Shown: piece after piece, positions 17,338 through 27,842 of the stretch
Numbering within the stretch: position 1 is the stretch's first letter
Layout: each line of letters opens with the position of its first letter
Notes under the pieces: model-generated
What the model was told of the DNA's origin: nothing
Database searches by the model: none
The model's input: the letters and a program-made list of their open reading frames with translations, nothing else
DNA from: Gaiellasilicea sp033857955
Lineage (GTDB): Bacteria > Actinomycetota > Thermoleophilia > Gaiellales > Gaiellaceae
Length of the DNA stretch: 64,000 bases
Direction: 5' to 3'
Assembly: GCA_033857955.1 (NCBI GenBank)
Contig: JAWVCW010000010.1
Span: 1-64,000 of the forward strand
Translations under genes and position numbers: made by a program

Positions 17338-18047
17338 GCGAGCGGCCGGAGCAGTCCGCGGCCGGCAAAGCCGACGGTCCGGTCGAGCGTGACGACGAAC
17401 CGCCCCGCTGTCAGCGGGAGGTCCCGCAGCGCCCAGAGCGTCTCCGCGTTCGTCCACGCCGCCGCCCGCGCCTTGCGCACGTTCCACATCGCGACGACGT
17501 CGTCGAGCTGGCCGAGCGCCTCGTCCGCCCAGCCGATGAGGCCGGTCGCGAACTCGCTCTTGACCCGCGCCTCCGTCTCGCCCAGCACGCTGTCGATCCG
17601 CCGGAAGTCGGCATGCTGCGGCCCGCCGCGCAGCGGGATCACCTTGCGCGCCTTACAGGTCGCGACGAGCGCGAGCGGCAGATCCCGGTTGATGTGCGCG
17701 TTCATTCCGGCGAGCGCAAACTGGATCGGCGCCACGCCCGGGCGAGTCCGAGCCTCGAACAGAGCCGCCCACGCCCGCGGAGGTCGCTTCGGGCCGAGGA
17801 CGTGTGCGCGGAGGGCGCGGAAGTAGAGAGTCGCGAAGACGACGTCGAGCCAGCGGGCGAAGGGAGCGTCGGCGAACGTCCCGGGCCGGACGCGCTCGTC
17901 CACGTCCTCCGTCACCGCCCGGTAGAGGCTCGTGAAAGCCCGCACACCGTCCCGCCTCGGGAGCGCGTTTTCGATCGAGCGCATCCGGTCGACGACTTCG
18001 TCGACGCGGTCCGGCAGCGGCGCTCGCAGCACGTCCTCCAGGGTCAT
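17334..18047 (-). CDS. DUF5995 family protein
   Basis: 237 residues with the family's hallmark MNAHINRDLPLAL, preceded by the conserved acidic/aromatic helical core. It appears soluble and mainly helical. The function is unknown; the His/Asp motif has been taken to suggest a metal site, but that is inference. The start is 20 bases from the divergent prfA start with a TAGGGT box 9 bases upstream. Confidence 0.8.
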   Translation of the reverse strand: MTLEDVLRAPLPDRVDEVVDRMRSIENALPRRDGVRAFTSLYRAVTEDVDERVRPGTFADAPFARWLDVVFATLYFRALRAHVLGPKRPPRAWAALFEARTRPGVAPIQFALAGMNAHINRDLPLALVATCKARKVIPLRGGPQHADFRRIDSVLGETEARVKSEFATGLIGWADEALGQLDDVVAMWNVRKARAAAWTNAETLWALRDLPLTAGRFVVTLDRTVGFAGRGLLRPLA

Positions 18048-18055
18048 CGCTGCAC

Positions 18056-18062
18056 TACCCTA
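18056..18062. promoter_or_regulatory. Interlocked divergent -10 boxes, prfA/DUF5995
   Basis: Plus strand TACCCT (18056-18061) lies 6 bases before the prfA GTG. Minus strand TAGGGT (18062-18057) lies 9 bases before the DUF5995 ATG. Five bases are common to both boxes. Confidence 0.5.
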
Positions 18063-18067
18063 GACCC

Positions 18068-19104
<1,037 letters not shown>

Positions 19105-19108
<4 letters not shown>

Positions 19109-19929
19109 CCGTCGGAGACGTCCTGCGGCGCGCGACAGAGCATCTCGGCAAGACCTCGGAGACGGCGCGGCTCGATGCGGAGCTTCTGCTCGCGCACACA
19201 CTCGGCCGGCAGCGGATCGAGCTCTACACGGACTTCGACCGGCCGCTGGACAACGGCGAGCTCGACGGCTACCGCGAGCTCGTCGCGCGCCGCGCGCGGC
19301 ATGAGCCTGTCGCCTACATTCTCGGTGAGTGGGGCTTCCGCCGGCTGACCCTGGCGATCGACCGGCGCGCGCTCATCCCGCGGCCCGAGACGGAGGTCGT
19401 CGTCGAGCGCGCGCTCGTCCATCTGCGCGGACTCGAGGAGCCGGGGGTGCTCGACGTCGGCACGGGCAGCGGTGCGATCGCCCTCGCGATCGCCGACGAG
19501 CATCCGGGGGCGCGCGTGACCGCGATCGACCTCTCCCGCGAGGCGCTCTCGCTCGCCCGCGAGAACGCGGCGCGCACCGGGCTGACGATCGAGCTCCTCG
19601 AGCACGACCTGCGGGCCGGGCTCCCGGGCGGGCCGTACGACCTGGTCGTCTCCAATCCGCCCTACGTCGAGCCGGAGGAGCTCCCGACGCTGATGCCGGA
19701 CGTGCGCGAGTTCGAGCCGCATCTCGCGCTGGTCGGCAGCGGGGCCACCGAGGCGGTCGCTCGTGCCGCGCTCGAGGTGCTCTGCCCCGGCGGCTGGCTC
19801 GTGCTGGAGGTCGGAGATGGGCAGGCCGCGGCTGCGGCGGCGCTGCTCGACGGGCTCGGCTACGCCGACGTTTCCACGAGCCCGGACATGACTGGGCGCG
19901 ACCGCGTAGTCGATGGACTCCGCGTCTGA
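19105..19929 (+). CDS. prmC: Release factor glutamine N5-methyltransferase
   Basis: 274 residues. The SAM-binding loop is DVGTGSGAIALAIA and the amide-binding motif NPPYVEPEE (canonical NPPY). The amino-terminal helical RF-binding domain spans about residues 1-80. It methylates the GGQ glutamine of the upstream prfA product. It overlaps prfA by 4 bases and tsaC by 17. Confidence 0.95.
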
Positions 19930-20524
19930 CGTCGAAGCAGCGGCCGAGGCGATCCGCGCCGGCCGGCTCGCGATCGTCCCCACCGACACCGTCTACGGCC
20001 TCGCGGCGAGTGCGTACGCCGAGGCACCGGTCCGCCGGTTATACAGGGCAAAGGGCCGCGAGGATTTCCAGCCGATCGCGCTTGTCGCCTCCGACATCGA
20101 GATGCTGCTCGAATGTCTGCCCGAGCTGCGCGGCCGTGCAGCGGTAATTGCGCGCGCGCTCCTGCCGGGGCCGTACACGCTCATCGTCCCGAACCCGGCG
20201 CGGCGCTACCGCTGGCTCTCCGGATCGCGGCCCGACACGATCGGGGTCCGAGTGCCCTCGCTCGAGGGCAAGGCGGCCGACCTCCTCTCCCGTGTCGGCG
20301 CGATGGCCGCGACGAGCGCGAACCTCCCCGGCGGCCCCGATCCGCGGACGATCGACGACGTGCCGGCGCAGATCCGCGCTGCGGCCGAGGCCATCGTCGA
20401 CGCCGGCCCGCTGCCGGGGAAGCCCTCAACGGTGATCGACTTCACCGGCGCGGAGCCCGTCGTCTTGCGCGAGGGCGCTGTCCCAGCCGACGAAGCGCTC
20501 CGGCTCGTCGGGCCGGTGCTCTAG
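19913..20524 (+). CDS. tsaC: Threonylcarbamoyl-AMP synthase (Sua5/YrdC)
   Basis: 203 residues, a stand-alone YrdC domain. Motifs are PTDTVYGLAA near residue 24, KGREDFQPIAL (KxRxxxxP variant) and ATSANLPGGPDP, ending in STVIDF. It makes threonylcarbamoyl-AMP for the t6A modification of tRNAs. The start inside prmC indicates tight coupling. Confidence 0.93.
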   Translation: MDSASDVEAAAEAIRAGRLAIVPTDTVYGLAASAYAEAPVRRLYRAKGREDFQPIALVASDIEMLLECLPELRGRAAVIARALLPGPYTLIVPNPARRYRWLSGSRPDTIGVRVPSLEGKAADLLSRVGAMAATSANLPGGPDPRTIDDVPAQIRAAAEAIVDAGPLPGKPSTVIDFTGAEPVVLREGAVPADEALRLVGPVL

Positions 20525-20558
20525 CATCGAGTCTTACCCCGGCTGAGGAGGAAACGGC

Positions 20559-21860
20559 ATGGCCGTCGCCCAGGCAACGCTCGATCAGCTTCGCACCGCC
20601 GGCCTCGCCGACGTCGATCCTGAAATCGCATCGCTCCTCGGCCGCGAGCTCGAGCGGCAGCGTTCGCAGATCGAGCTGATCGCGTCCGAGAACTTCACCT
20701 GGCCGAGCGTGCTCGAGGCCGTCGGCTCGGTGCCCACGAACAAGTACGCGGAGGGCTACCCCGGTCGCCGCTACTACGGTGGTTGCGAGGTCGTCGACGA
20801 GATCGAGCAACTCGCGATCGATCGCGCGAAGGAGCTGTTCGGCGCCGAGCATGCGAACGTCCAGCCGCACGCGGGCGCGCAGGCGAACATGGCCGCCTAC
20901 TTCGCGCTCCTCGAGCCCGGCGACACGATCCTCGGCCTCCGGCTCGACCATGGCGGGCATCTGACGCACGGGCTGAAGGTCAACTTCTCGGGGCGGCTTT
21001 ACACGATCGCCTCGTACGGTGTCTCGCGCGAGACGGACATGGTCGACTACGACGAGGTGCTCGAGATCGCGAAGGAGCATCGGCCGAAGCTGATCGTCTG
21101 CGGCGGCTCGGCCTACCCGCGCACCGTCGACACGTCCGAGTTCCGCAAGATCGCGGACGAGGTCGACGCGCTGCTGATGTGCGACATGGCCCACTTCTCC
21201 GGCCTGGTCGCGGCCGGCCTCCAGCCGAACCCCGTGGAGCACTGCGACATCGTCACCTCGACGACGCACAAGACGCTCGCGGGCCCGCGTTCCGGCTTCG
21301 TCCTCTGCCGCGAGGAGCACGCGCAGGCCCTCGACCGCGCGGTCTTCCCGGGCATGCAAGGCGGCCCGCTCATGCACGCGATCGCGGCCAAGGCGGCATG
21401 CTTCCGGATCGCAGCGTCCGAAGCCTTCCGCTCCTACCAGGAGCAGGTGCGCGCGAACGCCGACGCGCTCTCGGACGAGCTGATGACGAACGGCCTCGAC
21501 GTTCTCACAGGCGGGACCGACACGCATCTGCTCCAGCTCGACCTGCGCAAGACGGACTGGACGGGCAAGGACGCGGAGGAGCGGCTGGACGAGGTCAAGC
21601 TGACCGTGAACCGGAATACGGTGCCGTTCGACGAGCGCCCGCCGACCGTCGCCTCAGGCGTCCGCATCGGTACGCCGGCGGCAACGATGCGCGGCTTCGA
21701 CGAGGAGGACTTCCGCGAGGTCGGGAGGATCATCGCGGGCGCGCTGCAGCTTGAAAATCCCGGCGAGGGTGAGCTCGGTGAGCTCGGCGCCCGGTCCGAG
21801 GCGCTGTGCGAAAAGAGGCCGCTCTACTCGGGCTTCCGCGGCTACACGTCCTACGTATGA
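20559..21860 (+). CDS. glyA: Serine hydroxymethyltransferase
   Basis: 433 residues. PLP lysine in STTHKTLAGPRSG; amino-terminal ELIASENF and NKYAEGYPGRRYYGG are diagnostic. It converts serine and tetrahydrofolate to glycine and methylene-THF. A strong GAGGAGG ribosome site precedes the ATG; the 34-base gap is too short for a glycine riboswitch. ATGA overlap with upp. Confidence 0.98.
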   Translation: MAVAQATLDQLRTAGLADVDPEIASLLGRELERQRSQIELIASENFTWPSVLEAVGSVPTNKYAEGYPGRRYYGGCEVVDEIEQLAIDRAKELFGAEHANVQPHAGAQANMAAYFALLEPGDTILGLRLDHGGHLTHGLKVNFSGRLYTIASYGVSRETDMVDYDEVLEIAKEHRPKLIVCGGSAYPRTVDTSEFRKIADEVDALLMCDMAHFSGLVAAGLQPNPVEHCDIVTSTTHKTLAGPRSGFVLCREEHAQALDRAVFPGMQGGPLMHAIAAKAACFRIAASEAFRSYQEQVRANADALSDELMTNGLDVLTGGTDTHLLQLDLRKTDWTGKDAEERLDEVKLTVNRNTVPFDERPPTVASGVRIGTPAATMRGFDEEDFREVGRIIAGALQLENPGEGELGELGARSEALCEKRPLYSGFRGYTSYV

Positions 21861-22492
21861 GCGCAGGCAAGGTCACGCAAGTCGACCATCCGCTGGTGCA
21901 GCACAAGCTCTCGTACCTCCGCGACAGGGAGACACCGACCGTCCACTTCCGGAAGCTCGTGAACGAGCTGACGCTGCTGCTCACCTATGAGGCGACGAAG
22001 GACTTGCCGACCGAGCCGGTCGAGATCGAGACCCCGCTCGAACGGATGCAGGCGCAGCGGATCTCGGGCAAGAAGGTCGCCGTGAACCCGGTCCTACGAG
22101 CCGGGCTCGGGATGCTCGAGGGCGTCCTCTCGCTCATCTCCAGTGCGCGCGTGGGGTTCATCGGGCTCTACCGCGACGAGGAGACGCTGCTGCCGGTCGA
22201 GTACTACGTCAAGCTGCCCGACGACCTGGACGAGCGGGACGCGATCGTCCTCGACCCGATGCTCGCGACGGGAAACTCGAGCGTCGCCGCCGTCGCCGCG
22301 GTGAAAGCGGCCGGAGCGCGGTCGGTCACGCTCGTCTGCCTCGTCGCCGCGCCGGAGGGGATCGAGCGCGTGCACGAGGAGCACCCGGACGTTCACATCG
22401 TGTGCGCCGCGATCGACCGCGAGCTGAACGGCAAGGGCTACATCGTGCCGGGGCTCGGGGACGCAGGCGACCGGCTCTACGGAACGAAGTAG
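21857..22492 (+). CDS. upp: Uracil phosphoribosyltransferase
   Basis: 211 residues. PRPP loop VLDPMLATGNSS and the carboxyl-terminal GLGDAGDRLYGTK uracil-binding end are intact. It salvages uracil to UMP. The ATG overlaps the glyA stop; the glyA-upp pairing ahead of the ATP synthase locus is an old conserved arrangement. Confidence 0.97.
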   Translation: MSAGKVTQVDHPLVQHKLSYLRDRETPTVHFRKLVNELTLLLTYEATKDLPTEPVEIETPLERMQAQRISGKKVAVNPVLRAGLGMLEGVLSLISSARVGFIGLYRDEETLLPVEYYVKLPDDLDERDAIVLDPMLATGNSSVAAVAAVKAAGARSVTLVCLVAAPEGIERVHEEHPDVHIVCAAIDRELNGKGYIVPGLGDAGDRLYGTK

Positions 22493-22498
22493 GGACGG

Positions 22499-23617
22499 AT
22501 GGACGCGCTTCGGGAGCACCCCGAGGTCCTGTACGGCGCGGCCGTCGCGCTCCTGATCGTGATCCTGCTGACGCCGGCGGTCGGTGGCATGGCCCGGCTC
22601 CTCGGCGTCGTCGACCGCCCGGACAGCAGGCGGTTGAACGTCAACCCGATCCCGCGGCTCGGCGGGCTCTCGATCTTCTTCGGGATCTTCGTGCCCGCAC
22701 TCGCGTTTCTCGAGCTCGGCCGGGAAACGCGCGGTGTGCTGCTCGGCGCGGCGGTCGCGACCGTCGTCGGCGCGGTCGACGACTTCCGCGTGCTGGCACC
22801 GGGTCGCAAGCTGGCGGGCCAGATCGTGGCCGCCGCGATCCCGCCCTTCTTCGGCGTGTGGATCGACCACTTTACGTTCCCGTTCGTCGGCCCGGTCGAC
22901 CTGCCGGCAGCCGTCGGTGTGCCGCTGACCGTGCTCTGGATCGTCGCGGTGATGAACATGGTCAACTTTCTCGACGGCATGGACGGTCTCGCCGCAGGTG
23001 TGTGCGGGATCGCCGGCGTCACCTTCGCCGTGCTCTCGCTCTCGCTCGGGAAGACCGACCCGGCGATCCTTTCGGCCATCGTCGCCGGAGCCTGCATCGG
23101 CTTCCTCCGCCACAACTTCTTCCCGGCCCGGATCTTCATGGGCGACTCTGGAGCGCTCGTGCTCGGCTTCCTCCTCGCGGCGGTGTCGGTGCAGGGCCTC
23201 CTGAAGACTGCGTCGACGGTGGTCCTCCTGCTGCCGCTGCTCGTCCTCGCCGTGCCGATCATCGATACGTCGTTCGTCGTCGCGCGCCGACTGAAGCACG
23301 GCCAGCGGGTGTCGGTGGCGGACCAAGCCCATCTCCACTTCCGCTTTCTGCGCCGAGGCTTCTCTCAGCGCCGGGCTGCCGTGACGATGTGGGTCTGGTG
23401 CGCGGCGCTCGCCGGCGCCGCACTCGCCACGCGCTTCATCCCGTTCCGCCAGGGCGGCGAGTGGCACCTCTGGGAGACGGTAGCGGTCGCGGCGATTGCG
23501 CTCGTCGCGCTCGCGACCTCTCTCTACGTCGTCTACGTGCTCGAGATCGTGAAGCTGAACAACCCGCGCCGCCTGCGCCGCAGCGAGGACGCCGACTCGG
23601 AGCGTCGCTCGGCCTAG
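22499..23617 (+). CDS. wecA: Undecaprenyl-phosphate GlcNAc-1-phosphate transferase (WecA/TagO-like)
   Basis: 372 residues, polytopic MraY/WecA family. Active-site motifs: GAVDDFR, NFLDGMDGLAAG, FMGDSGALVLGF and the carboxyl cytoplasmic loop QAHLHFRFLRRGFSQR (HxHFR, which marks WecA/TagO rather than MraY). It should begin synthesis of cell-wall polysaccharide or teichoic-acid-like linkage units. The ATG lies 6 bases after upp. The stop shares a CTAG with the convergent kinase. Confidence 0.9.
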   Translation: MDALREHPEVLYGAAVALLIVILLTPAVGGMARLLGVVDRPDSRRLNVNPIPRLGGLSIFFGIFVPALAFLELGRETRGVLLGAAVATVVGAVDDFRVLAPGRKLAGQIVAAAIPPFFGVWIDHFTFPFVGPVDLPAAVGVPLTVLWIVAVMNMVNFLDGMDGLAAGVCGIAGVTFAVLSLSLGKTDPAILSAIVAGACIGFLRHNFFPARIFMGDSGALVLGFLLAAVSVQGLLKTASTVVLLLPLLVLAVPIIDTSFVVARRLKHGQRVSVADQAHLHFRFLRRGFSQRRAAVTMWVWCAALAGAALATRFIPFRQGGEWHLWETVAVAAIALVALATSLYVVYVLEIVKLNNPRRLRRSEDADSERRSA

Positions 23618-25911
23618 TACGGCGAGCGGACGGCGAGCTCCGCCGCGCCGGGCTGCGGCTCGAGGCCATCCGGAGAGAGGTTCGGCGCCGGCGCCTCCAA
23701 CGCTTCGCGGACCGCGGCGAGGAACTCCGCGAGCGTGAACGGCTTCTGCAGGAAGAGGACCGATCCGCTGAGGCTCGGGTCGATCGTGTTGTCGGTATAG
23801 CCGGACATGAAGAGGACGCGCAGGCCCGGGCGGATGCGTGCGACGCGTTGCGCCACCTCGACGCCACGCATCTCCGGCATCACGACATCGGTGACGATCA
23901 GGTCGAGGTGCTCGTCGGTGGTTGCGCAGAGCTGCAACGCTTCGCTCCCGCTGGCCGCTGAGAGCACTCGGTACCCACTCCCCTCCAGCATCCGTTGGGC
24001 GAGGTCGCGAACCGACGCTTCGTCCTCCACGAGAAGGATCGTCTCGGAGCCGCCCGCCGGTCCGGTGTCGGCGGTAGCCGGCACTTCCGTCTCGGCTCGA
24101 GCGCACTCGGGGAGATAGATCTCGAACGACGTCCCGCTGCCCGGTGCGGTGTCGATCCGGACTTGACCGCCGCTCTGCTCGAGAATTCCGTACACCGTCG
24201 AGAGGCCGAGGCCCGTTCCCTTGCCTCGCTCCTTGGTGGTGAAGAACGGCTCGAAGACGCGTCCCCGAGTCTCGGCGTCCATGCCGGTGCCATCGTCGGT
24301 CACGGCAAGACGCACGTAGCGACCGGGCTCGAGTCGCCCCAGTTCGCTGTCGAGCGCCTGCTCGAGCTCGACCGCAGCCGTCTCGATCGTGAGCGTTCCG
24401 CCGTCGGGCATCGCGTCTCGCCCGTTCACCGCGAGGTTGAGGAGCACCTGCTCCAGCTGGCCGGCGTCCGCCACGACCGGACCCGCAGCCGGGTCGAGCT
24501 TCACGACGAGCGCGACGTCCTCGCCGATCAGGCGGTCGAGCATCTTCTCGATCTCGACGACGATCTCGTTCGGGTCGAGCATCGCCGGCCGAACGACCTG
24601 CTGCCGGCTGAACGCGAGGAGTTGTTGCGTGAGCGAGGTTGCCCGGGCGGCGGCGCCCTTGATCTCTTCCAGCTCGTCGCGAACGTCGTTGCTCTCGGCG
24701 AGCGGGCCCCCCTCCGTGACCCGCTGGAGCGCAAGCTCGCTGTATCCGGAGATGACCGTCAGAAGATTGTTGAAATCGTGCGCAACGCCGCCCGCGAGCC
24801 GGCCGACGGCCTCCATCTTCTGCGACTGCCGGAACTGCTCCTCGAGCTGTCGCCTGGTGGTGATGTCCTGGATCTGACCAATGAAATAGAGCGCGTCGCC
24901 GGCCGCGTTGCGGACGACCGAGACATCCAACTGAATCCAGATGACGCGGCCGGTCGCATGGATGTAGCGCTTCTCAAGGTCGTAGGAGTCGATCTCGCCG
25001 CTCACGATGCGCCCTAGGAACTCGAGAGCCTTGGCGAGGTCGTCGGGGTGCGTGATCGACTGGAAGTTCATCGCCAGCAGCTCTTCCCTCGAGTATCCGA
25101 CGATGCGCAGGAGAGCATGGTTCACGTTCAACCACCGCCCGTCGGGATCGACCAGCGCGACACCGATGGGCGCGTTGTCGAAGGCGACTGCAAAGCGCAG
25201 ATCGCTCAGGTCGGCGCGGCTGGCTGCGCTGCGAGCCTGCTGGCGAGCGGTCTCGTTCAGGCGCCAGTTGGCGATGTTCGCAATGCTCGCTGCGGCGATG
25301 AAGAGACCGTGGATCGCCGCCCATCGCAACGGGTGGGCATCCGTCGCCCCGGGATGGCTGTAGACACTGCCCGGGCTGACCAGGCCGACCGTTGCGTGGT
25401 GGAGCACGACGAAGGCCAGCGCAGCGGCGTAGGTCAGCCAGTCCTCGTACAGCAGGAGGACGCTCATCATCACGAAGAAGTGAAAGTGCGCCTCGATCGC
25501 GCCCCCCGAGAGATGCACGATCGCCGCGGACGAGGTCACGAGCCCGAGCGCGACGATCGTGCTCAGGATGCGGCGATTGCGCGTACGGAAACCGGCCAGG
25601 GTCGCGGTCGCGGCCAGGATTGCCACCATGCCCGCGTCGAGGAGTGAGTGCGGAACACCGAATCCACGTGCGATCCCGAAGAGGAGGATCGCGGGCGCGT
25701 GCAGCCAGAGCAGGTACAGGATGAACTGGTGCCGGCGCCACCAGAGGTTCTCGGGCAGGGAGTTGCCGTCGGGAAGCACACGTCGAAACCGGCGCAGGAG
25801 GTTCTGCGCTGCCCTGGCGGGCGGTGGTGGCGCAGGCAGCTGGTGAAATTCGGCGGAGCTGTGCTCGGACAGGTCGTGCCTCTCGTCGAGGAAGCGCGCG
25901 TGCCACGGCAA
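23614..25911 (-). CDS. Hybrid sensor histidine kinase with PAS and REC domains
   Basis: About 765 residues. Domains in order: a multi-helix membrane region with EAHFHFFVMMSVLLLYEDWL and VLHHATVG, as in some MCP/GGDEF input regions; PAS (FDNAPIGVALVDPDGRWLNVN); HisKA with phospho-His in GGVAHDFNNLLTVI; HATPase (VLLNLAVNGRDAM, DDGTGM, GTGLGLSTVYGI); and a carboxyl-terminal receiver with Asp in DLIVTDVVMPEMRG and Lys in FLQKPF. No output domain, so it probably signals through phosphotransfer. The start is unsure: TTG 25911 is given, TTG 25995 and GTG 25779 are alternatives. Divergent from the ATP synthase operon. Confidence 0.85.
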   Translation of the reverse strand: MPWHARFLDERHDLSEHSSAEFHQLPAPPPPARAAQNLLRRFRRVLPDGNSLPENLWWRRHQFILYLLWLHAPAILLFGIARGFGVPHSLLDAGMVAILAATATLAGFRTRNRRILSTIVALGLVTSSAAIVHLSGGAIEAHFHFFVMMSVLLLYEDWLTYAAALAFVVLHHATVGLVSPGSVYSHPGATDAHPLRWAAIHGLFIAAASIANIANWRLNETARQQARSAASRADLSDLRFAVAFDNAPIGVALVDPDGRWLNVNHALLRIVGYSREELLAMNFQSITHPDDLAKALEFLGRIVSGEIDSYDLEKRYIHATGRVIWIQLDVSVVRNAAGDALYFIGQIQDITTRRQLEEQFRQSQKMEAVGRLAGGVAHDFNNLLTVISGYSELALQRVTEGGPLAESNDVRDELEEIKGAAARATSLTQQLLAFSRQQVVRPAMLDPNEIVVEIEKMLDRLIGEDVALVVKLDPAAGPVVADAGQLEQVLLNLAVNGRDAMPDGGTLTIETAAVELEQALDSELGRLEPGRYVRLAVTDDGTGMDAETRGRVFEPFFTTKERGKGTGLGLSTVYGILEQSGGQVRIDTAPGSGTSFEIYLPECARAETEVPATADTGPAGGSETILLVEDEASVRDLAQRMLEGSGYRVLSAASGSEALQLCATTDEHLDLIVTDVVMPEMRGVEVAQRVARIRPGLRVLFMSGYTDNTIDPSLSGSVLFLQKPFTLAEFLAAVREALEAPAPNLSPDGLEPQPGAAELAVRSPY

Positions 25912-26027
25912 TCGGCAGGGACGTCTGGATCTGTAGGGGCGCGAGTCGCAGAACGGCGCTGGGGCGTTCGTACAAAGTCGGCACGTTTCCCGCAAAACAG
26001 GCGGCTTTCAGCTGTTACAAGCTCTGC

Positions 26028-26033
26028 TATGCT
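26028..26033 (+). promoter_or_regulatory. -10-like box TATGCT ahead of ATP synthase operon
   Basis: TATGCT ends 10 bases before the first ATP synthase gene (ATG 26044), in an AT-richer stretch. It is the likely start point for atpZ-I-B-E-F-H-A-G transcription. Confidence 0.4.
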
Positions 26034-26043
26034 CGCCGCGCAG

Positions 26044-26244
26044 ATGGAGCGGCAGCCGACCCCGAAGCTCAACCTCGCCGGCGCCGGCTCCGTCCTGATC
26101 GGATCGACGGCCGCGGTGATCGTCGTCGGCATCCTGATCGGCTGGCTTGCCGGCTCGACCGCCTGGGGCTTCCTCGCGGGCGCGATCCTCGGGATCCCGA
26201 TCGGCGTCTTCATGACCTACAAGCGCTACGCGCACGCGCTCTGA
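26044..26244 (+). CDS. AtpZ/AtpI-family small membrane subunit
   Basis: 66 residues with two membrane helices (GSVLIGSTAAVIVVGILIGWL and WGFLAGAILGIPIGVFM), ending TYKRYAHAL. This is the ATPase_gene1/AtpZ pattern found at the head of ATP synthase operons; such proteins have been linked to Mg/Ca handling or Fo assembly. An in-frame ATG at 26029-26031 would add five residues. Overlaps the next gene at TGATG. Confidence 0.75.
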   Translation: MERQPTPKLNLAGAGSVLIGSTAAVIVVGILIGWLAGSTAWGFLAGAILGIPIGVFMTYKRYAHAL

Positions 26245-26654
26245 TGGCCGGAGTTTTCTCGACTCCGAGGCCGCTGCCGGACCAGAAGCTGCCGTTCGTC
26301 GCCGGCGCCGCCGTCATCGCACTGGCGCTCCCGGTCTTCCTCGCGGCCGGCTGGGACCTGCGCGGCTGGGTGATCGGGGCGACGCTCTGGGGGGCATCGC
26401 GCACGCTCGCTGCGCTACTGACGCACCTGCGCCCGGGCATGGGTAACCTCGCCGGCTCAGGCGTGGTGGGCTTCGGAATGACCTTTCGGGCGCTTGCGGT
26501 GATGGTTGTCGTCGTCGCGCTCGCAGCAACGGACGCGCGGCTCGCGCTCGCCGTCGTCCTGCTGTACGCGCTCGCCTATACGCTCGAGCTCGCCGTCGCG
26601 CTCGCGCTCTACTTCTCCGGCCAGCCAAAGGGAGAGCCCCGTGAAGCGGCTTAG
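26244..26654 (+). CDS. atpI: AtpI-like ATP synthase accessory membrane protein
   Basis: 136 residues with four predicted helices (FVAGAAVIALALPVFLAAG; the last is LLYALAYTLELAVALALYF). It matches the AtpI position and topology immediately before atpB; sequence similarity in this family is always weak. AtpI helps c-ring assembly. Overlaps atpB by 14 bases. Confidence 0.7.
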   Translation: MAGVFSTPRPLPDQKLPFVAGAAVIALALPVFLAAGWDLRGWVIGATLWGASRTLAALLTHLRPGMGNLAGSGVVGFGMTFRALAVMVVVVALAATDARLALAVVLLYALAYTLELAVALALYFSGQPKGEPREAA

Positions 26655-27540
26655 CGCTTTCGGAGTCACGCTCTTCCTGCTGCTGCCACAGGTCGCGCTG
26701 GCCTCCTCCGCGACCGGCGCTGAAGCGGAGAAGTTCAATCCGGAGCACGACTTCGAGCTCGGCGAGTGGATTCCGATCCACCTCGGCCCGCTCGACCTCT
26801 CGGTCAACAAGGCCGTCGCCTACCTGCTGCTCGGCACGGCGCTGACGATCGGGCTCGGGCTCTTCCTGATGCGGGCGCGGATCGGCGCCAAGAACGAGGT
26901 GGGGCGGCGGCAGGCGGTTGGGGAGATGATCTACGACATCGCACAGACCCAGGTCGCCGAGCAGGGCCTGCCGCACAAGGCGATCGGTCTCTGGTTCCCC
27001 TATGTCGCAGCCTTGATGCTCTTCATCTGGGTCGTGAACCTGATCGGCTTCATCCCGCTGCCGCTCTCGAACGAGAGGTTCACCGTGCCCGGCACGAGCC
27101 TGGAGCTGCCGACGCTCGCCATCTACGCGGCGACCTCATCGATCAGCGTCACGCTCGCCCTCGCGCTCATGACCTTCGTCTTCACGCACGTCGAAGGGAT
27201 CCGCCACAACGGCCCGGTCAAGTACTTCAAGAGCTGGATCCCGGACGTGCCGAAGGCGATCCTGCCGCTGATCGTGCCGCTCGAGATCCTCGGCCAGTTC
27301 ATGCGCCTGATCAGTCTCAGCGTCCGTCTCTACGCCAACATGCTCGCCGGGCACATGCTGATCCTGACCTTCATCGGCCTCGTTTTCGTGACCGGCCACC
27401 TCTATCTTGCGCCGTTCACCGTCGGCGCGGCCGCGCTCTTCTACATCTTCGAGGTCGTGATCGTCGTCTCGATCCAGGCGTTCATCTTCGCCGCACTCTC
27501 TGCCATCTACATCGGCTCGGCCATCGAGCCGGAGCACTAG
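26641..27540 (+). CDS. atpB: ATP synthase Fo subunit a
   Basis: 299 residues. The essential Arg is in FMRLISLSVRLYANMLAGHM, and the last helix has FEVVIVVSIQAFIFAALSAIYI. The extended amino terminus looks like a signal peptide (KRLSAFGVTLFLLLPQVALASS) followed by a periplasmic stretch FNPEHDFELGEWIPI; such leaders occur in some subunit a proteins. Forms the proton half-channels against the c-ring. Confidence 0.95.
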   Translation: MKRLSAFGVTLFLLLPQVALASSATGAEAEKFNPEHDFELGEWIPIHLGPLDLSVNKAVAYLLLGTALTIGLGLFLMRARIGAKNEVGRRQAVGEMIYDIAQTQVAEQGLPHKAIGLWFPYVAALMLFIWVVNLIGFIPLPLSNERFTVPGTSLELPTLAIYAATSSISVTLALALMTFVFTHVEGIRHNGPVKYFKSWIPDVPKAILPLIVPLEILGQFMRLISLSVRLYANMLAGHMLILTFIGLVFVTGHLYLAPFTVGAAALFYIFEVVIVVSIQAFIFAALSAIYIGSAIEPEH

Positions 27541-27560
27541 AACAAGGAGGAGTACCCAGC

Positions 27561-27821
27561 ATGTCTTTCAGCCTTCTCGCCGCAGCGGCGAGCAACGTCG
27601 ACGCCGGCAAGGCGATCGCTCTCGCTCTCGGCATCGGCCTCGGCTCGCTCGGGGCCGGCATCGGTATCGGCAACATCTTCGGCTCGATGATCCAGGCGGT
27701 CGCGCGCCAGCCCGAGCTCCGCGGTGAGCTGCAGGGCATCCAGTGGCTCGGCTTCGCCCTCACCGAGGCGGTCGTCTTCTACGGCCTGATCGGCGGCCTG
27801 CTCGCCTACGTCCTGGTCTAA
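27561..27821 (+). CDS. atpE: ATP synthase Fo subunit c
   Basis: 86 residues, hairpin of two helices. Helix 1 has the glycine repeat GLGSLGAGIGIGN; helix 2 carries the ion-carrying Glu in ALTEAVVFYGLI. The residue after Glu is Ala and the sodium-type Gln/Ser pair is absent, pointing to protons. Preceded by AAGGAGGA, the strongest ribosome site in the operon, as expected for the high copy number of c. Confidence 0.97.
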   Translation: MSFSLLAAAASNVDAGKAIALALGIGLGSLGAGIGIGNIFGSMIQAVARQPELRGELQGIQWLGFALTEAVVFYGLIGGLLAYVLV

Positions 27822-27842
27822 GGGAAGAGGGAGACGCACCTG

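Noticed and set aside
20525..20558. Glycine riboswitch before glyA
   Set aside because: Only 34 bases separate tsaC and glyA, fully taken up by a ribosome site.
22094..24106. A 670-residue minus-strand reading frame
   Set aside because: It is antisense to upp and wecA and then in a shadow frame of the histidine kinase; no domain is recognisable.
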